DNA of 64,000 nucleotides from Gammaproteobacteria bacterium (lineage in GTDB: Bacteria > Pseudomonadota > Gammaproteobacteria > Steroidobacterales > Steroidobacteraceae). The translations under genes and the position numbers were made by a program. Below the pieces are notes generated by a model. It saw only the letters and a program-made list of their open reading frames with translations. It was not told the origin of the DNA and did no database searches. Location of the stretch: assembly GCA_018970145.1 (NCBI GenBank), contig JAGWWY010000002.1, positions 1 through 64,000 of the forward strand. Reading direction: 5' to 3'. How positions within the stretch are numbered: position 1 is the first letter of the stretch; each line of letters begins with the position of its first letter. Below are positions 7,538 through 16,878 of the stretch, piece by piece.

Positions 7538-10500
7538 GTCGTCTGAGCGAGTCGCCCTCGCTTGGCATCTCCGGTCGCCTCGCGAGCTACTTTCTCAATA
7601 ACCAACTCACGCCGCTGTTGGCCGTGGCCACGCTGCTGCTTGGACTGTTTGCCGTGTGGGTCACCCCGCGCGAGGAAGAGCCGCAGATCGATGTCACCTT
7701 CGCGAATATTTTTATCCCGTTTCCGGGCTCGACTTCCACGGAGGTGGAGTCGCTGGTCGTCGGGCCGATGGAGCGAGTGCTCGGTGAAATCGCCGGTGTG
7801 AAACACATCTATTCCGTTTCGCGCCCCGGCATGGGGGTGATCACGGTTCAATTCGAGGTGGGCGAGGCGCGTACCGAAGCGGTGGTTCGTCTGTATAACG
7901 CCATCTACTCGAACCAAGATTGGCGTCCCGCTGGCTTGGGCGTGCTGCAACCCTTGGTGAAGCCCGGTGGTATCGAAGACGTCCCGATTCTCACGCTAAC
8001 GCTATGGAGTCGCGATGCTTCGCGCAGCCCCGATGCGCTAGCGCAAGTTGCGCGTTCGCTGCAGACTGAGATCAAGCGTGTGCCCGGCACACGCGACGTC
8101 TATGCCGTCGGTGCGCCAGATCATTTGGTGAAGGTCGAGCTCGATCCGCGGCGCGTTGCGGGCCGAGGGCTGACGTATGGAGACATCATTCAATCCCTGC
8201 AGGCAACCAATCGTGCGTTGCACGCCGGTGCTGTGGTGGGCGATGGCGTGTTCGCCCCGGTTCAGGTGGGCAGCTTCCTGGCGGATCGCGACGAAGTCGC
8301 AGCGCTGGTGGTGGGTATCTCCAATGGGCGACCGGTCTATCTTGAAGATGTGGCCGATGTTCGCGAGGGTGCAGAGCAGTCCGACGAATATGTGAGCTTC
8401 AGCACTGGGCCCGCATGGCAGGGCAGTGAGGTGCGCAGCGCGGTGCGCGGACACAGCGCAGTGACTATTGCGATTTCCAAAAAGCCGGGTGAGAACGCAA
8501 TCGATGTGGCCGGGCGAGTGCTCGATCGGGTCGATGTGTTACGAAGCGTCTATATCCCAGATGACGTCGAGGTCACGGTCACTCGTAACTACGGCGAAAC
8601 CGCCAACGAAAAAGCCACGCAGCTGATGCAGAAGCTGCTCTTTGCGACGATTTCCGTCGTACTGCTCGTGATGCTCGCTATGGGGCGACGCGAGGCGATC
8701 GTGGTCGGAGTAGCGGTCGTCGTGACCTTGGCTGCGACGCTTTTCGCCTCTTGGGCTTGGGGGTTCACGCTCAATCGCGTTTCTTTGTTCGCGTTGATTT
8801 TCTCGATCGGCATCCTGGTCGACGATGCGATCGTTGTAGTCGAAAACATTCATCGTCATCGCCTGCTGTATTCGGGGACGCTCGAGTCTCTGATCCCGCG
8901 TGCGGTCGACGAAGTGGGTGGGCCTACGATTCTGGCCACCTTCACGGTGATCGCAGCCTTGCTGCCGATGGCCTTCGTGAGTGGCTTGATGGGCCCGTAC
9001 ATGAGCCCGATCCCGATCAACTCGAGCATGGGCATGCTACTGTCGCTACTGATCGCGCTGATCTTCACGCCGTGGCTCTGTCGCAAGTTACTCGGCAGCC
9101 ATCAGGAAGCCGACGGCGCGCCCGGCGGATCCAGCCCGTTCGATCAGCGCCTCGCTGCGTTCTTTGAGCGATCACTGCGGCCTTTCTTATCGGGTGATGA
9201 TCCACGTGCGCATCGGCACAAGCTGTATGCGGGCATCGGTATCGCCATCGTCGCCGCGGTCGCACTCGCGGTGGTGCAGTTGGTGGTCTTGAAGATGCTG
9301 CCCTTCGACAACAAGTCGGAGTTCCAAGTGGTTCTCAATATGCCCGAGGGTACACCGGTCGAAACAACTGCCAAGGTGCTCGACGAATTAGCTAGTGTCA
9401 TCGAAACCGTACCTGAAGTGACCGACTATCAGCTCTACGCTGGCACTGCTGCGCCAATCAACTTCAATGGGCTTGTGCGGCAGTATGGTCTTCGGCGCAG
9501 CGCCGAACTGGGGGATATCCAAGTTAATCTGTTACCGAAGTCTGATCGAGACCGTTCCAGCCACGAAGTCGCCGCTACGGTTCGAGCGTCATTGGCGATG
9601 ATCGGCCAGCGGCACGGCGCCGCAGTGCAGGTAGTCGAGGTGCCGCCGGGACCGCCGGTGCAGGCGCCGATCGTGGCCGAGATCTACGGTACGAGTGTTG
9701 CGGAGCGCGCGGCGCTCGCGCGCGAGGTACGCGCCGTCTTCAACGGAACGGCGGACATCGTCGATGTCGATGACACCCTGACCGCCTCGGCGCGGCGTTG
9801 GGTGCTCGAGATCGATCGCAACAAGGCTGCACTGCTCGGGGTGAGCCAACAGCAAATCGCCGAGGTCATCACCGCGGCGGTCGGTGGTATCGATACCACC
9901 TATCTTCGAGTCGGTGGCGGGCAGGAACCGGTGCCGGTACGACTCGAGCTACCCTTGGGTGACAAGGCACGCGTTCAAGATTTGATGAGCTTGGAACTGC
10001 GATCGCAGTCGGGTGCACGAGTGCGACTTGGCGCCGTGGCATCGGCGCGCGAGCGGACGTGGGATGGGGATATCCATCACAAGAATTTACTGCCGGTCAC
10101 CTACGTGGTGGGCGATATGACCGGCCAACTCGATAGTCCGCTTTACGGCATGTTCAGCATCATCAGGGCGCTAGATGGGCGCAAGATCAACGGCGTCGAG
10201 CCCGTTCAGCATTTTATCGCGCCGCCCGAGGATCCTTCGGAGCTCGCGATCAAGTGGGACGGCGAGTGGCAGATTACCTACGAAACCTTTCGCGATATGG
10301 GTGCAGCCTATGCCGTGGGGCTGGTGCTGATTTATCTGCTCGTCGTCGCGCAGTTCGGCTCGTACTTCGTGCCGCTCATCATCATGGCACCGATTCCACT
10401 CACCATCATCGGTGTGATGCCGGGTCATGCATTACTCGGTGCGCAGTTCACGGCTACCTCGATGATCGGCATGATCGCGCTCGCCGGTATCATCGTGCGC

Positions 10501-10767
10501 AACTCTATCTTGCTCGTCGATTTCATCAACGCTGAGCGTGCGGCCGGCCGAGATCTGGCAGACGCGGTGGTGGCGGCGGCGACGGTGCGTGCCAAGCCGA
10601 TCGCCCTGACGGCGCTCGCAGCAATGATCGGTGCGTTCTTCATCCTTGACGATCCGATCTTCAACGGCCTTGCGATTTCGTTGATCTTTGGCATTTTCGT
10701 CTCCACCGTCTTGACGCTCGTCGTCATCCCGGTGGGGTATTTCGCCTACCTCTCACGGAGGACTTGA
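7534..10767 (+). CDS. RND-family efflux permease (AcrB/HAE type)
   Basis: A 1077-aa inner-membrane proton antiporter with the RND plan of two six-helix halves, each preceded by a large periplasmic loop. The proton-relay pair is in SIGILVDDAIVVVENIHRH, in the first transmembrane bundle, as in AcrB (Asp-407/Asp-408). Lack of the heavy-metal DFG/DGAVV signature favours drug- or organic-type export over metal export. The operon context (persulfide dioxygenase, SQR, sulfur-sensing repressor) suggests a substrate linked to reactive sulfur, but the sequence does not identify it. Start ATGA overlap with the adaptor gene. Confidence 0.94.
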   Translation: MSRLSESPSLGISGRLASYFLNNQLTPLLAVATLLLGLFAVWVTPREEEPQIDVTFANIFIPFPGSTSTEVESLVVGPMERVLGEIAGVKHIYSVSRPGMGVITVQFEVGEARTEAVVRLYNAIYSNQDWRPAGLGVLQPLVKPGGIEDVPILTLTLWSRDASRSPDALAQVARSLQTEIKRVPGTRDVYAVGAPDHLVKVELDPRRVAGRGLTYGDIIQSLQATNRALHAGAVVGDGVFAPVQVGSFLADRDEVAALVVGISNGRPVYLEDVADVREGAEQSDEYVSFSTGPAWQGSEVRSAVRGHSAVTIAISKKPGENAIDVAGRVLDRVDVLRSVYIPDDVEVTVTRNYGETANEKATQLMQKLLFATISVVLLVMLAMGRREAIVVGVAVVVTLAATLFASWAWGFTLNRVSLFALIFSIGILVDDAIVVVENIHRHRLLYSGTLESLIPRAVDEVGGPTILATFTVIAALLPMAFVSGLMGPYMSPIPINSSMGMLLSLLIALIFTPWLCRKLLGSHQEADGAPGGSSPFDQRLAAFFERSLRPFLSGDDPRAHRHKLYAGIGIAIVAAVALAVVQLVVLKMLPFDNKSEFQVVLNMPEGTPVETTAKVLDELASVIETVPEVTDYQLYAGTAAPINFNGLVRQYGLRRSAELGDIQVNLLPKSDRDRSSHEVAATVRASLAMIGQRHGAAVQVVEVPPGPPVQAPIVAEIYGTSVAERAALAREVRAVFNGTADIVDVDDTLTASARRWVLEIDRNKAALLGVSQQQIAEVITAAVGGIDTTYLRVGGGQEPVPVRLELPLGDKARVQDLMSLELRSQSGARVRLGAVASARERTWDGDIHHKNLLPVTYVVGDMTGQLDSPLYGMFSIIRALDGRKINGVEPVQHFIAPPEDPSELAIKWDGEWQITYETFRDMGAAYAVGLVLIYLLVVAQFGSYFVPLIIMAPIPLTIIGVMPGHALLGAQFTATSMIGMIALAGIIVRNSILLVDFINAERAAGRDLADAVVAAATVRAKPIALTALAAMIGAFFILDDPIFNGLAISLIFGIFVSTVLTLVVIPVGYFAYLSRRT

Positions 10768-10768
10768 T

Positions 10769-12052
10769 ATGGCCCATATCGTCATCGTCGGCGCTGGCAT
10801 CGGAGGCGTCCCGGCGGCTTTTGAACTACGCAAGAAGCTCAGTAAGGAACACCGGGTGACCCTGCTCGGATCTTCTCCTTTCTTTGAGTTCACGCCGTCG
10901 AATCCGTGGGTCGCGGTAGGTTGGCGAAAGACCGAACAGGTGCGAGTCGAGATGCGCGAACCGCTCGAGTCGAAGGGCATTCAGTGGATCCCGGAAAAAA
11001 TCGTTGCCATCGATGCACCCGGCAACAGCGTCACGACGACCGCAGGCCATCGCCTCGAGTATGACTATCTCGTGATCGCGACCGGCCCCAAGCTGTCCTT
11101 TGAAGAGGTGCCGGGTCTTGGTCCCCACGGGGGCCATACCCATTCGATCTGCACCCACGAACACGCTGAAACTGCATGGGCGGCCTATCAGGAATTTTTA
11201 AAAAATCCAGGCCCGATTGTCATCGGCGCGGCGCCGAGTGCGAGTTGCTTTGGTCCAGCCTATGAATTTGCAATGATTCTCGATGCCGATCTGCGCAAAC
11301 GCAAAGTGCGCGATCAAGTGCCGATGACCTATGTGACGAGTGAACCCTACATCGGGCACATGGGCTTGGGCGGTGTAGGTGATAGCAAAGGACTTATGGA
11401 GTCGGAGTTGCGTCAACGCCATATCAAGTGGGTGACGAACGCCAAGATCACTGAGGTAAAACCCGGCGAGGTTTTGCTGACGGAGATGGATGAGGTCGGT
11501 AAGCCCAAGAAAGAGCATGTCTTAACGTTCAAATTTTCGATGATCTTGCCGGCGTTTAAGGGTGTCGATCCGGTCGCTGCGGTGCCGAACCTATGTAACC
11601 CGCGCGGTTTCGTGCTGATCGATGAGCATCAGCGTTCTAAAGCGTATCGGAATATCTTTTCGGCGGGTGTCTGCGTGGCCATTCCGCCCGTCGAAGCGAC
11701 ACCGGTCGGTACCGGCGCACCCAAGACCGGCTATATGATCGAGTCGATGGTCAGTGCAATTTGCGAGAATATCGTTGCCGATATCAAAGGTCAGCCAGCG
11801 GACGCGCGTGCCACCTGGAATGCAATCTGTCTGGCCGATTTTGGCGTTACGGGTGCGGCGTTCGTGGCACTTCCTCAAATCCCGCCGCGCAATGTGACCT
11901 GGGCGAAGGCAGGCAAGTGGGTGCATCTGGCGAAGATCGCCTTCGAAAAGTATTTTCTGCGTAAGGTGAAAACAGGATCTTTGACGCCGGTTTACGAAAC
12001 ATATGTATTGAAGGCGCTCGGTATCGTTTCCTTGCGAGAGAAAAAATCCTGA
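10769..12052 (+). CDS. sqr: Sulfide:quinone oxidoreductase
   Basis: A 427-aa flavoprotein that oxidises sulfide to polysulfide and passes electrons to the quinone pool at the inner membrane. The FAD motif is VIVGAGIGGVPAAFEL near the N-terminus. All three functional cysteines of the best-studied SQR are present: C128 (SICTH), C160 (ASCFGPAYE) and C354 (NAICLAD). Long stretches such as TSEPYIGH, GVGDSKG, PAFKGV and GAPKTGYMIESMV also match SQR as I recall it. The C-terminal WVHLAKIAFEKYF amphipathic segment is the usual membrane contact. It sits between the RND permease and the outer-membrane channel, 1 base after the former and overlapping the latter by 1 base. Confidence 0.95.
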   Translation: MAHIVIVGAGIGGVPAAFELRKKLSKEHRVTLLGSSPFFEFTPSNPWVAVGWRKTEQVRVEMREPLESKGIQWIPEKIVAIDAPGNSVTTTAGHRLEYDYLVIATGPKLSFEEVPGLGPHGGHTHSICTHEHAETAWAAYQEFLKNPGPIVIGAAPSASCFGPAYEFAMILDADLRKRKVRDQVPMTYVTSEPYIGHMGLGGVGDSKGLMESELRQRHIKWVTNAKITEVKPGEVLLTEMDEVGKPKKEHVLTFKFSMILPAFKGVDPVAAVPNLCNPRGFVLIDEHQRSKAYRNIFSAGVCVAIPPVEATPVGTGAPKTGYMIESMVSAICENIVADIKGQPADARATWNAICLADFGVTGAAFVALPQIPPRNVTWAKAGKWVHLAKIAFEKYFLRKVKTGSLTPVYETYVLKALGIVSLREKKS

Positions 12053-13356
12053 TGCGACTTTCAGTGCTTCGAACCGGGCTCTGGTTGACGGTGACGAGCT
12101 TGTTACCCGTCTTAGGTGACGCGAGTGAGTCGTTGTCGCAGGCGTGGACCAAGGCATTGGCAGCCGATGCTGGCTTGGCGGCAGTGACTCTCGATGCGGA
12201 TTCGGCACGCTCAAGCGAGCGAGCGGCAAGGGCTGCCCAATTACCGCAGCTTGAAATAAGCGCGTCGTACACGAAGATGGCGGATGCACCCGCGCTGTCG
12301 GTGGTCACGCCGGAGTTTGCCTTCGTCTCGCCGCGCATCTTCGATGACGATGATTTCGTGATGCGCAACGCGCAGCTGAGCTTGCCGATATTTGCCGGTG
12401 GCAGTTTATCCTCAGGCGTCAAAGCCGCCGCCGCTGCCCGCGTAGCGGCAGAGGCGGATGAACGGCGCGCTCGAGCCGACCTCAAGCTCAGCGTGGCGGA
12501 GGCTTACCTCGGTGTGTTACGCAGCCAACGTGCGTTACGGACGGCTGAGGTCAGCGTTGTCGCACTCGAGGCGCACCTGCAGGATGTGACCGCGATGGTC
12601 GAGGTACACGCGCGAGCGAAAACCGATTTGCTCGCCTCTCGTGTAGCCACCGCGGGTGCCAAACAGCAACTCACCCGTGCACGCCTCGGCGTTGTTACGG
12701 CACTGGGGCACTACAACCGGCATGTCGGCGAGCCGCTCGATCGTGTGGTCGAACTCGAGGTAGTGCCTCCGGCTGTGTTGGAGGTGACCGAGTCTTCATG
12801 GGAAGCGCTGCAAGATCGCGCGGTGGCTCAGCGAGGAGAGCTGGCGGGGCTCGCCGCCCGGGCAGATTCACTTCAGGCCGCCTCGCGTGCCGAGTTTGGC
12901 AAGATGCTGCCAACGGTCGCGGTCACGGCAAGTTATCAGCAACTCGAGAACACCGTGCTCGATCGTGAGGAGTTCACGATGGTAGGTGTGGGTTTTCGTT
13001 GGGCGTTGTTCGATGGCGGGCAGGCTCGGCATCGCGCCGCGGCTTTGCGACGCTCGAGCGATGCGGTGCGCCAACGGCGCAACGAGTTGGAATCACTTGT
13101 TCGACTCGAGGTCCGGCAATCGCAACTCGGTATCGAGGCGGCGGATGCACGTGTGATCTTAACTCGTGAGGCGATTGCCGAGGCCAATGAAAACTTAAGG
13201 ATCACGCGTGAACAGTACGCAGAGAATCTCGTCACCAATACGCAGGTGTTGGAGGCGATCGCGCTCCAGACGGCCGCTGAGGGGCAAGCAGCCGATGCCG
13301 CTTTCGATGCTTCGCTTGCGCGTTTGCGCTTGCTCAAAGCGCTCGGAGAGCTGTAG
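12052..13356 (+). CDS. TolC-family outer-membrane efflux channel
   Basis: A 434-aa outer-membrane factor. It starts with an export signal (hydrophobic residues 5-22, cleavage probably near GDAS-ES). Two repeats of long alpha-helical coiled-coil sequence follow, rich in Ala, Arg, Glu and Gln (for example ARSSERAARAAQLPQLEI and the later EANENLRITREQY), which is the TolC architecture. It completes the tripartite RND pump with the adaptor and permease upstream. The start overlaps the SQR stop by one base (TGATG). Confidence 0.92.
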   Translation: MRLSVLRTGLWLTVTSLLPVLGDASESLSQAWTKALAADAGLAAVTLDADSARSSERAARAAQLPQLEISASYTKMADAPALSVVTPEFAFVSPRIFDDDDFVMRNAQLSLPIFAGGSLSSGVKAAAAARVAAEADERRARADLKLSVAEAYLGVLRSQRALRTAEVSVVALEAHLQDVTAMVEVHARAKTDLLASRVATAGAKQQLTRARLGVVTALGHYNRHVGEPLDRVVELEVVPPAVLEVTESSWEALQDRAVAQRGELAGLAARADSLQAASRAEFGKMLPTVAVTASYQQLENTVLDREEFTMVGVGFRWALFDGGQARHRAAALRRSSDAVRQRRNELESLVRLEVRQSQLGIEAADARVILTREAIAEANENLRITREQYAENLVTNTQVLEAIALQTAAEGQAADAAFDASLARLRLLKALGEL

Positions 13357-13361
13357 GTCCG

Positions 13362-14411
13362 ATGACGTCGTTAGAATCAGCCTCGACGTTGCCGGCGAAG
13401 GTTTATTGTGATGCCGAGGTAGTCCGCGACGAGCGCGACGCTATCTTCCGTCGACATTGGCAATACGTCGGCTACGAGTCGCAGTTGCCCGCAGTAGGTG
13501 CAAGCCTGTTTAGCGAGGTGGCGGGTACGCCGCTCGTCATCGTGCGCACGCGCGAGGGATTGCGTGCTTATGAAGCCGTTTGCCGACATCGCGCTGGGTC
13601 TCTTGAGGCCTGTCATGCCGGCGGCGAACATTTCCTGCGTTGTCGATATCACGGCTGGTCATACGGCCATGATGGTGCGCTGATCAATGCGACCGAGATG
13701 CAAGGTTGCAAAGATTTCGAACCGGGTGAGGTTCGCTTACCCGCTATTGAGCTAGCTAATTTACAGGGATTGATCTTCGCGAGACTCAGGTCGGGGCCGG
13801 TGGATTTCGACGCATTGATCGCCGGCATACACGAGCGCGTAGCGGCTTCGGGCCATGAACTCGCACGGCTGCAACACCACGCGACCGTCAGCTACGACAT
13901 CGACTGTAACTGGAAAACGTACGTCGATAACTTTCTCGAGGGCTATCACGTTCCGCTGGTGCATCCGAGTCTCAATGCCATCCTCGACTACCGGTCATAT
14001 CGAACCGAGTTGGCCAAATGGTATTCGCTGCAATCGAGCCCGCTCGACAGCGCGCCTAACGCTTACGGCAGCGGCGAGGCTTTGTATTACTTTTTATACC
14101 CTGCCACGATGTTGAACATCCTGCCGGATCGCTTGCAGACCAACCGAGTCGTTCCGATCAATGCACAGCGCTGTCGGGTGATTTTCGATTTCTTTTATCC
14201 CCGTGAGTGGACAGCCGAGGCCAGGGCGCTCAAGTACGCGAGCGACGCTGCCTTCTCCGAACAAGTGCAGCAAGAAGATATCGAGATTTGTATTGCCGTG
14301 CAGCGCAATCTCGCAAGCGGGAGCTATGTCTCAGGTCGACTCAACCCGAAACGCGAGCGCGGTTTGCCTCATTTTCAGCAGTTGTGGCTCAACGACATGT
14401 CCTCGTCGTGA
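13362..14411 (+). CDS. Rieske ring-hydroxylating oxygenase, alpha subunit
   Basis: A 349-aa Rieske non-haem iron oxygenase. The [2Fe-2S] ligands are C74, H76, C94 and H97 (CRHRAG and CRYHGW). The catalytic iron site is in NFLEGYHVPLVH (H196 and H201), with the expected upstream TYVDN. Length and the CntA/choline-monooxygenase-like pattern suggest a small-molecule or quaternary-amine/aromatic substrate, but this is not determined. No reductase or ferredoxin gene lies nearby. It follows the TolC gene by only 5 bases and could be read from the same transcript, but its function does not fit the pump, so it may belong with the SDR and aldehyde dehydrogenase beyond. Confidence 0.88.
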   Translation: MTSLESASTLPAKVYCDAEVVRDERDAIFRRHWQYVGYESQLPAVGASLFSEVAGTPLVIVRTREGLRAYEAVCRHRAGSLEACHAGGEHFLRCRYHGWSYGHDGALINATEMQGCKDFEPGEVRLPAIELANLQGLIFARLRSGPVDFDALIAGIHERVAASGHELARLQHHATVSYDIDCNWKTYVDNFLEGYHVPLVHPSLNAILDYRSYRTELAKWYSLQSSPLDSAPNAYGSGEALYYFLYPATMLNILPDRLQTNRVVPINAQRCRVIFDFFYPREWTAEARALKYASDAAFSEQVQQEDIEICIAVQRNLASGSYVSGRLNPKRERGLPHFQQLWLNDMSSS

Positions 14412-14429
14412 CCGAGCGCTCAGCTTGCG

Positions 14430-15182
14430 CTACAAGAAGACGTCGCCGCCGTTCGGGCTGATGCACTGCCCTTGGTAGTGTCTCCCCGCAGCGCTCGCCA
14501 GAAACACGAAGCTCGGCGCGATGTCCTCGACCTGGGCGATACGACCGAGCGGAATCGCCTTGCGAATCTCCTCGAGCACATCCGCGGGAACATCATCCAG
14601 CATTAGCGTATGCGTCGCACCGGGTGCGACGCAGTTGATGGTGATGTCGCGCGCGCCGATCTCGAGCGCCACGCTGCGCGTGAAAGAGAGTATCGCGCCT
14701 TTGGCGGCGGTGTAGGCGGTGAATCCGGGTGCGCCCTTGTAGGCCAGTTGCGAGGCGGTGTTGATGATGCGCCCGTAACCACGGGCGTACATCTGCGGTA
14801 GCACCGCACGCGTCATCAAAAAGGTCCCCCGCAGATGCACGGCGAGCACGCGATCCCATACGGCAACATCGAGTTCATGCACCGGCGCGGCGGCGGCAAT
14901 ACCGGCATTGTTGACGAGGATGTCGATACGACCGAGCGCGCGGCTCGCTTGTTCGACCATAGAACTCACGGCCTGCTCGTCGGCGACATCCGCTTCGATG
15001 ATCACGGCGCGACGACCGAGTGCGCGGATTTGCTCAGCGAGTTCTGTGGCCGGGGCCGCCTCGCGGGCCGAGGGGTGATTGATCACGATATCGGCGCCGG
15101 CGGCTGCCATGGCGAGCGCGACGCTGCGACCGATGCCGGAGCTGCTGCCGGTGATGAGGGCGGACTTATCACGAAGCGGCAT
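14430..15182 (-). CDS. SDR-family oxidoreductase
   Basis: A 250-aa classical short-chain dehydrogenase/reductase. It has the cofactor motif TGSSSGIG, the NNAG motif and the catalytic YTAAK, with an upstream serine in NTASQLA. The frame is open further upstream, but the ATG at 15182 is preceded by a good ribosome-binding site (GAGAGG) and puts the TGxxxGIG motif at the usual distance. It is convergent with the Rieske oxygenase (18 bases between stops) and divergent from the aldehyde dehydrogenase. Substrate unknown. Confidence 0.88.
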   Translation of the reverse strand: MPLRDKSALITGSSSGIGRSVALAMAAAGADIVINHPSAREAAPATELAEQIRALGRRAVIIEADVADEQAVSSMVEQASRALGRIDILVNNAGIAAAAPVHELDVAVWDRVLAVHLRGTFLMTRAVLPQMYARGYGRIINTASQLAYKGAPGFTAYTAAKGAILSFTRSVALEIGARDITINCVAPGATHTLMLDDVPADVLEEIRKAIPLGRIAQVEDIAPSFVFLASAAGRHYQGQCISPNGGDVFL

Positions 15183-15220
15183 CGGGTTCCTCTCGCATTG
15201 ATTGAGTAGCTCTGGCAAAG

Positions 15221-16666
15221 ATGGTGGATGTTGGCCAGAATGTCTACATGCTGAATGATACCAACGCCGCCGAGATGTCCGCTGCGCTGCAAGCGATGCG
15301 CTCTGCCCATGTTGCTGAGCGCCCTGTATCAGCGAGCGTCCGCGAGGATCGTCTCAATCGATTGCTAATCCTGCTCGATCGATATGCCGAGCGTTTCATC
15401 GAGACGCTCGATCGCGACTTTGGTGGTCGTTCTCGTGAAACGAGTCTGATGAACGATTTGCTTGCGAGCGCTGAATCGATTCGCTACGCGAAAAAACAGC
15501 TCCGAGACTGGATGAGGCCGGAGAGTCGTAAGGGGGTGATCCCCTTCAATCTGTTCGGCGCTCGAGTCGAAGTGAGGCCTGTTCCCAAGGGTGTTGTCGG
15601 TATATTGGGAACCTGGAACGTGCCGTTGTTCACCTTGCTCTCGCCCTTGGCGTTCGTGATTGCAGCGGGTAATCGAGCCTTACTGAAGCCCTCGGAGAAT
15701 ACGCCTGCGACATCGGCGTTGCTGCGCGAGGCGATCAACGAGTTATTCGCGCGCGATGAGATTGAGGTCGTGTTGGGCGGCGCCGAAACGTCGGCGGCGT
15801 TCAGCGCATTGCCATTCGATCATCTGGTGCTGACGGGCAGTGATCGTGTCGCTCGACTCGTCGCCGCCGCTGCAGCGACACACCTCACGCCACTCACGCT
15901 AGAGCTCGGTGGTAAGTCACCGGTCATCATCGGCACCTCGGCTGACTTGGCGATCGCCACGCGCCGAGTCCTCATTGGCAAGATCATGAATTCGGGGCAG
16001 ATCTGTGTCGCCCCAGATACCGTCTATGTTCCCCGTGCACGGCTCGCCGACCTGCTAGCGCAAGCCCGTGCGACTTTCGCTCAGCTGCAGCCAAGTGGCG
16101 CGAGCGAATCAACCGCGATCATCAACGATACGCAGTTACATCGCCTGCAATCGATGTTGCAAGAATTAGCCGGAAGCAATGTCGATGTCGTCACGCTCGG
16201 CGTCACTGAGACGGCTTCGGCGCGTCAACTGCCATTGTCGTTAGTGATCGATCCGCCGGAGGCGAGTCGTATCGCCTGTACCGAAATCTTTGGGCCGATC
16301 TTGCAGATTCGAACCTATGAGCAAATCGATGAGGTAATCGCGGCGATCAATGCGCGTCCTTCACCCTTAGCTTTGTATTATTTCGGTCGCGACACGCGGG
16401 AGGAGGCGAGGATCTTGGAGAAGATTCGCGCGGGTGGCGTCACGATTAACGACGTCTTGATGCATGTCGCCGCCAGCGATGCGCCGTTCGGTGGCGTTGG
16501 CGGCTCGGGATATGGTTGCTACCACGGACGCGAGGGATTCTTACAGTTCAGTCACTCGCTCACGGTGTATAGAAGCGGTTGGTGGGACCCGCGCCGCGCG
16601 TTAGGACTCGAACCGCCTTACGGTTCGAAGACCTTCGAGCGACTGCGCAAGGTCTTACGTCCCTAG
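15221..16666 (+). CDS. Aldehyde dehydrogenase (coniferyl-aldehyde dehydrogenase type)
   Basis: A 481-aa NAD(P)-dependent aldehyde dehydrogenase. The cofactor and structural motifs are GILGTWNVPLFTLLSPL and LKPSENTP. The general base is in LELGGKSPV, and the nucleophilic cysteine is in MNSGQICVAPDTV. The short N-terminus and QICVAPD are typical of the CalB/fatty-aldehyde branch, which oxidises coniferyl or other hydrophobic aldehydes to acids. An internal ATG at 15248 is an alternative start. It is divergent from the SDR at 14430, suggesting an alcohol-aldehyde-acid sequence, but this pairing is inference. Confidence 0.88.
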   Translation: MVDVGQNVYMLNDTNAAEMSAALQAMRSAHVAERPVSASVREDRLNRLLILLDRYAERFIETLDRDFGGRSRETSLMNDLLASAESIRYAKKQLRDWMRPESRKGVIPFNLFGARVEVRPVPKGVVGILGTWNVPLFTLLSPLAFVIAAGNRALLKPSENTPATSALLREAINELFARDEIEVVLGGAETSAAFSALPFDHLVLTGSDRVARLVAAAAATHLTPLTLELGGKSPVIIGTSADLAIATRRVLIGKIMNSGQICVAPDTVYVPRARLADLLAQARATFAQLQPSGASESTAIINDTQLHRLQSMLQELAGSNVDVVTLGVTETASARQLPLSLVIDPPEASRIACTEIFGPILQIRTYEQIDEVIAAINARPSPLALYYFGRDTREEARILEKIRAGGVTINDVLMHVAASDAPFGGVGGSGYGCYHGREGFLQFSHSLTVYRSGWWDPRRALGLEPPYGSKTFERLRKVLRP

Positions 16667-16799
16667 AGAGTGGTTGTCTCTGGCGTTGTCGACTCTCGGT
16701 AGGCGATCTGTGCCCCCTCAGCTTCCACCTCGACCGTGCTGAAGCGGCTCCGGATGGACGTAGGGCTCAGAAATGAGGAAACCCCGCCAGATAGAGTAA

Positions 16800-16829
16800 T
16801 TCGTAAAAAATAAGACTGTTTTTTGCGAA
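16800..16829. promoter_or_regulatory. 30-bp inverted repeat, copy A (TTCGTA-N18-TGCGAA)
   Basis: Outer arms TTCGTA (16800-16805) and TGCGAA (16824-16829) are separated by exactly 18 bases. The inner bases (A-run and T-run) extend the symmetry. It lies in the 212-base AT-rich gap, 49 bases before the GTG start of the racemase operon. Three other sites with the same arm type and the same 18-base spacing precede other catabolic operons, so it is probably a shared operator. Confidence 0.75.
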
Positions 16830-16878
16830 AAACGATAATATCGACCCTCATAACTATTCAAGGACGTAGGAAATCGGG

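Noticed and set aside
7534..10767. Heavy-metal (CzcA-type) RND pump
   Set aside because: The transmembrane acidic pair reads as in the drug/organic AcrB type, and the repressor lacks the metal-binding residues of ArsR/CadC proteins.
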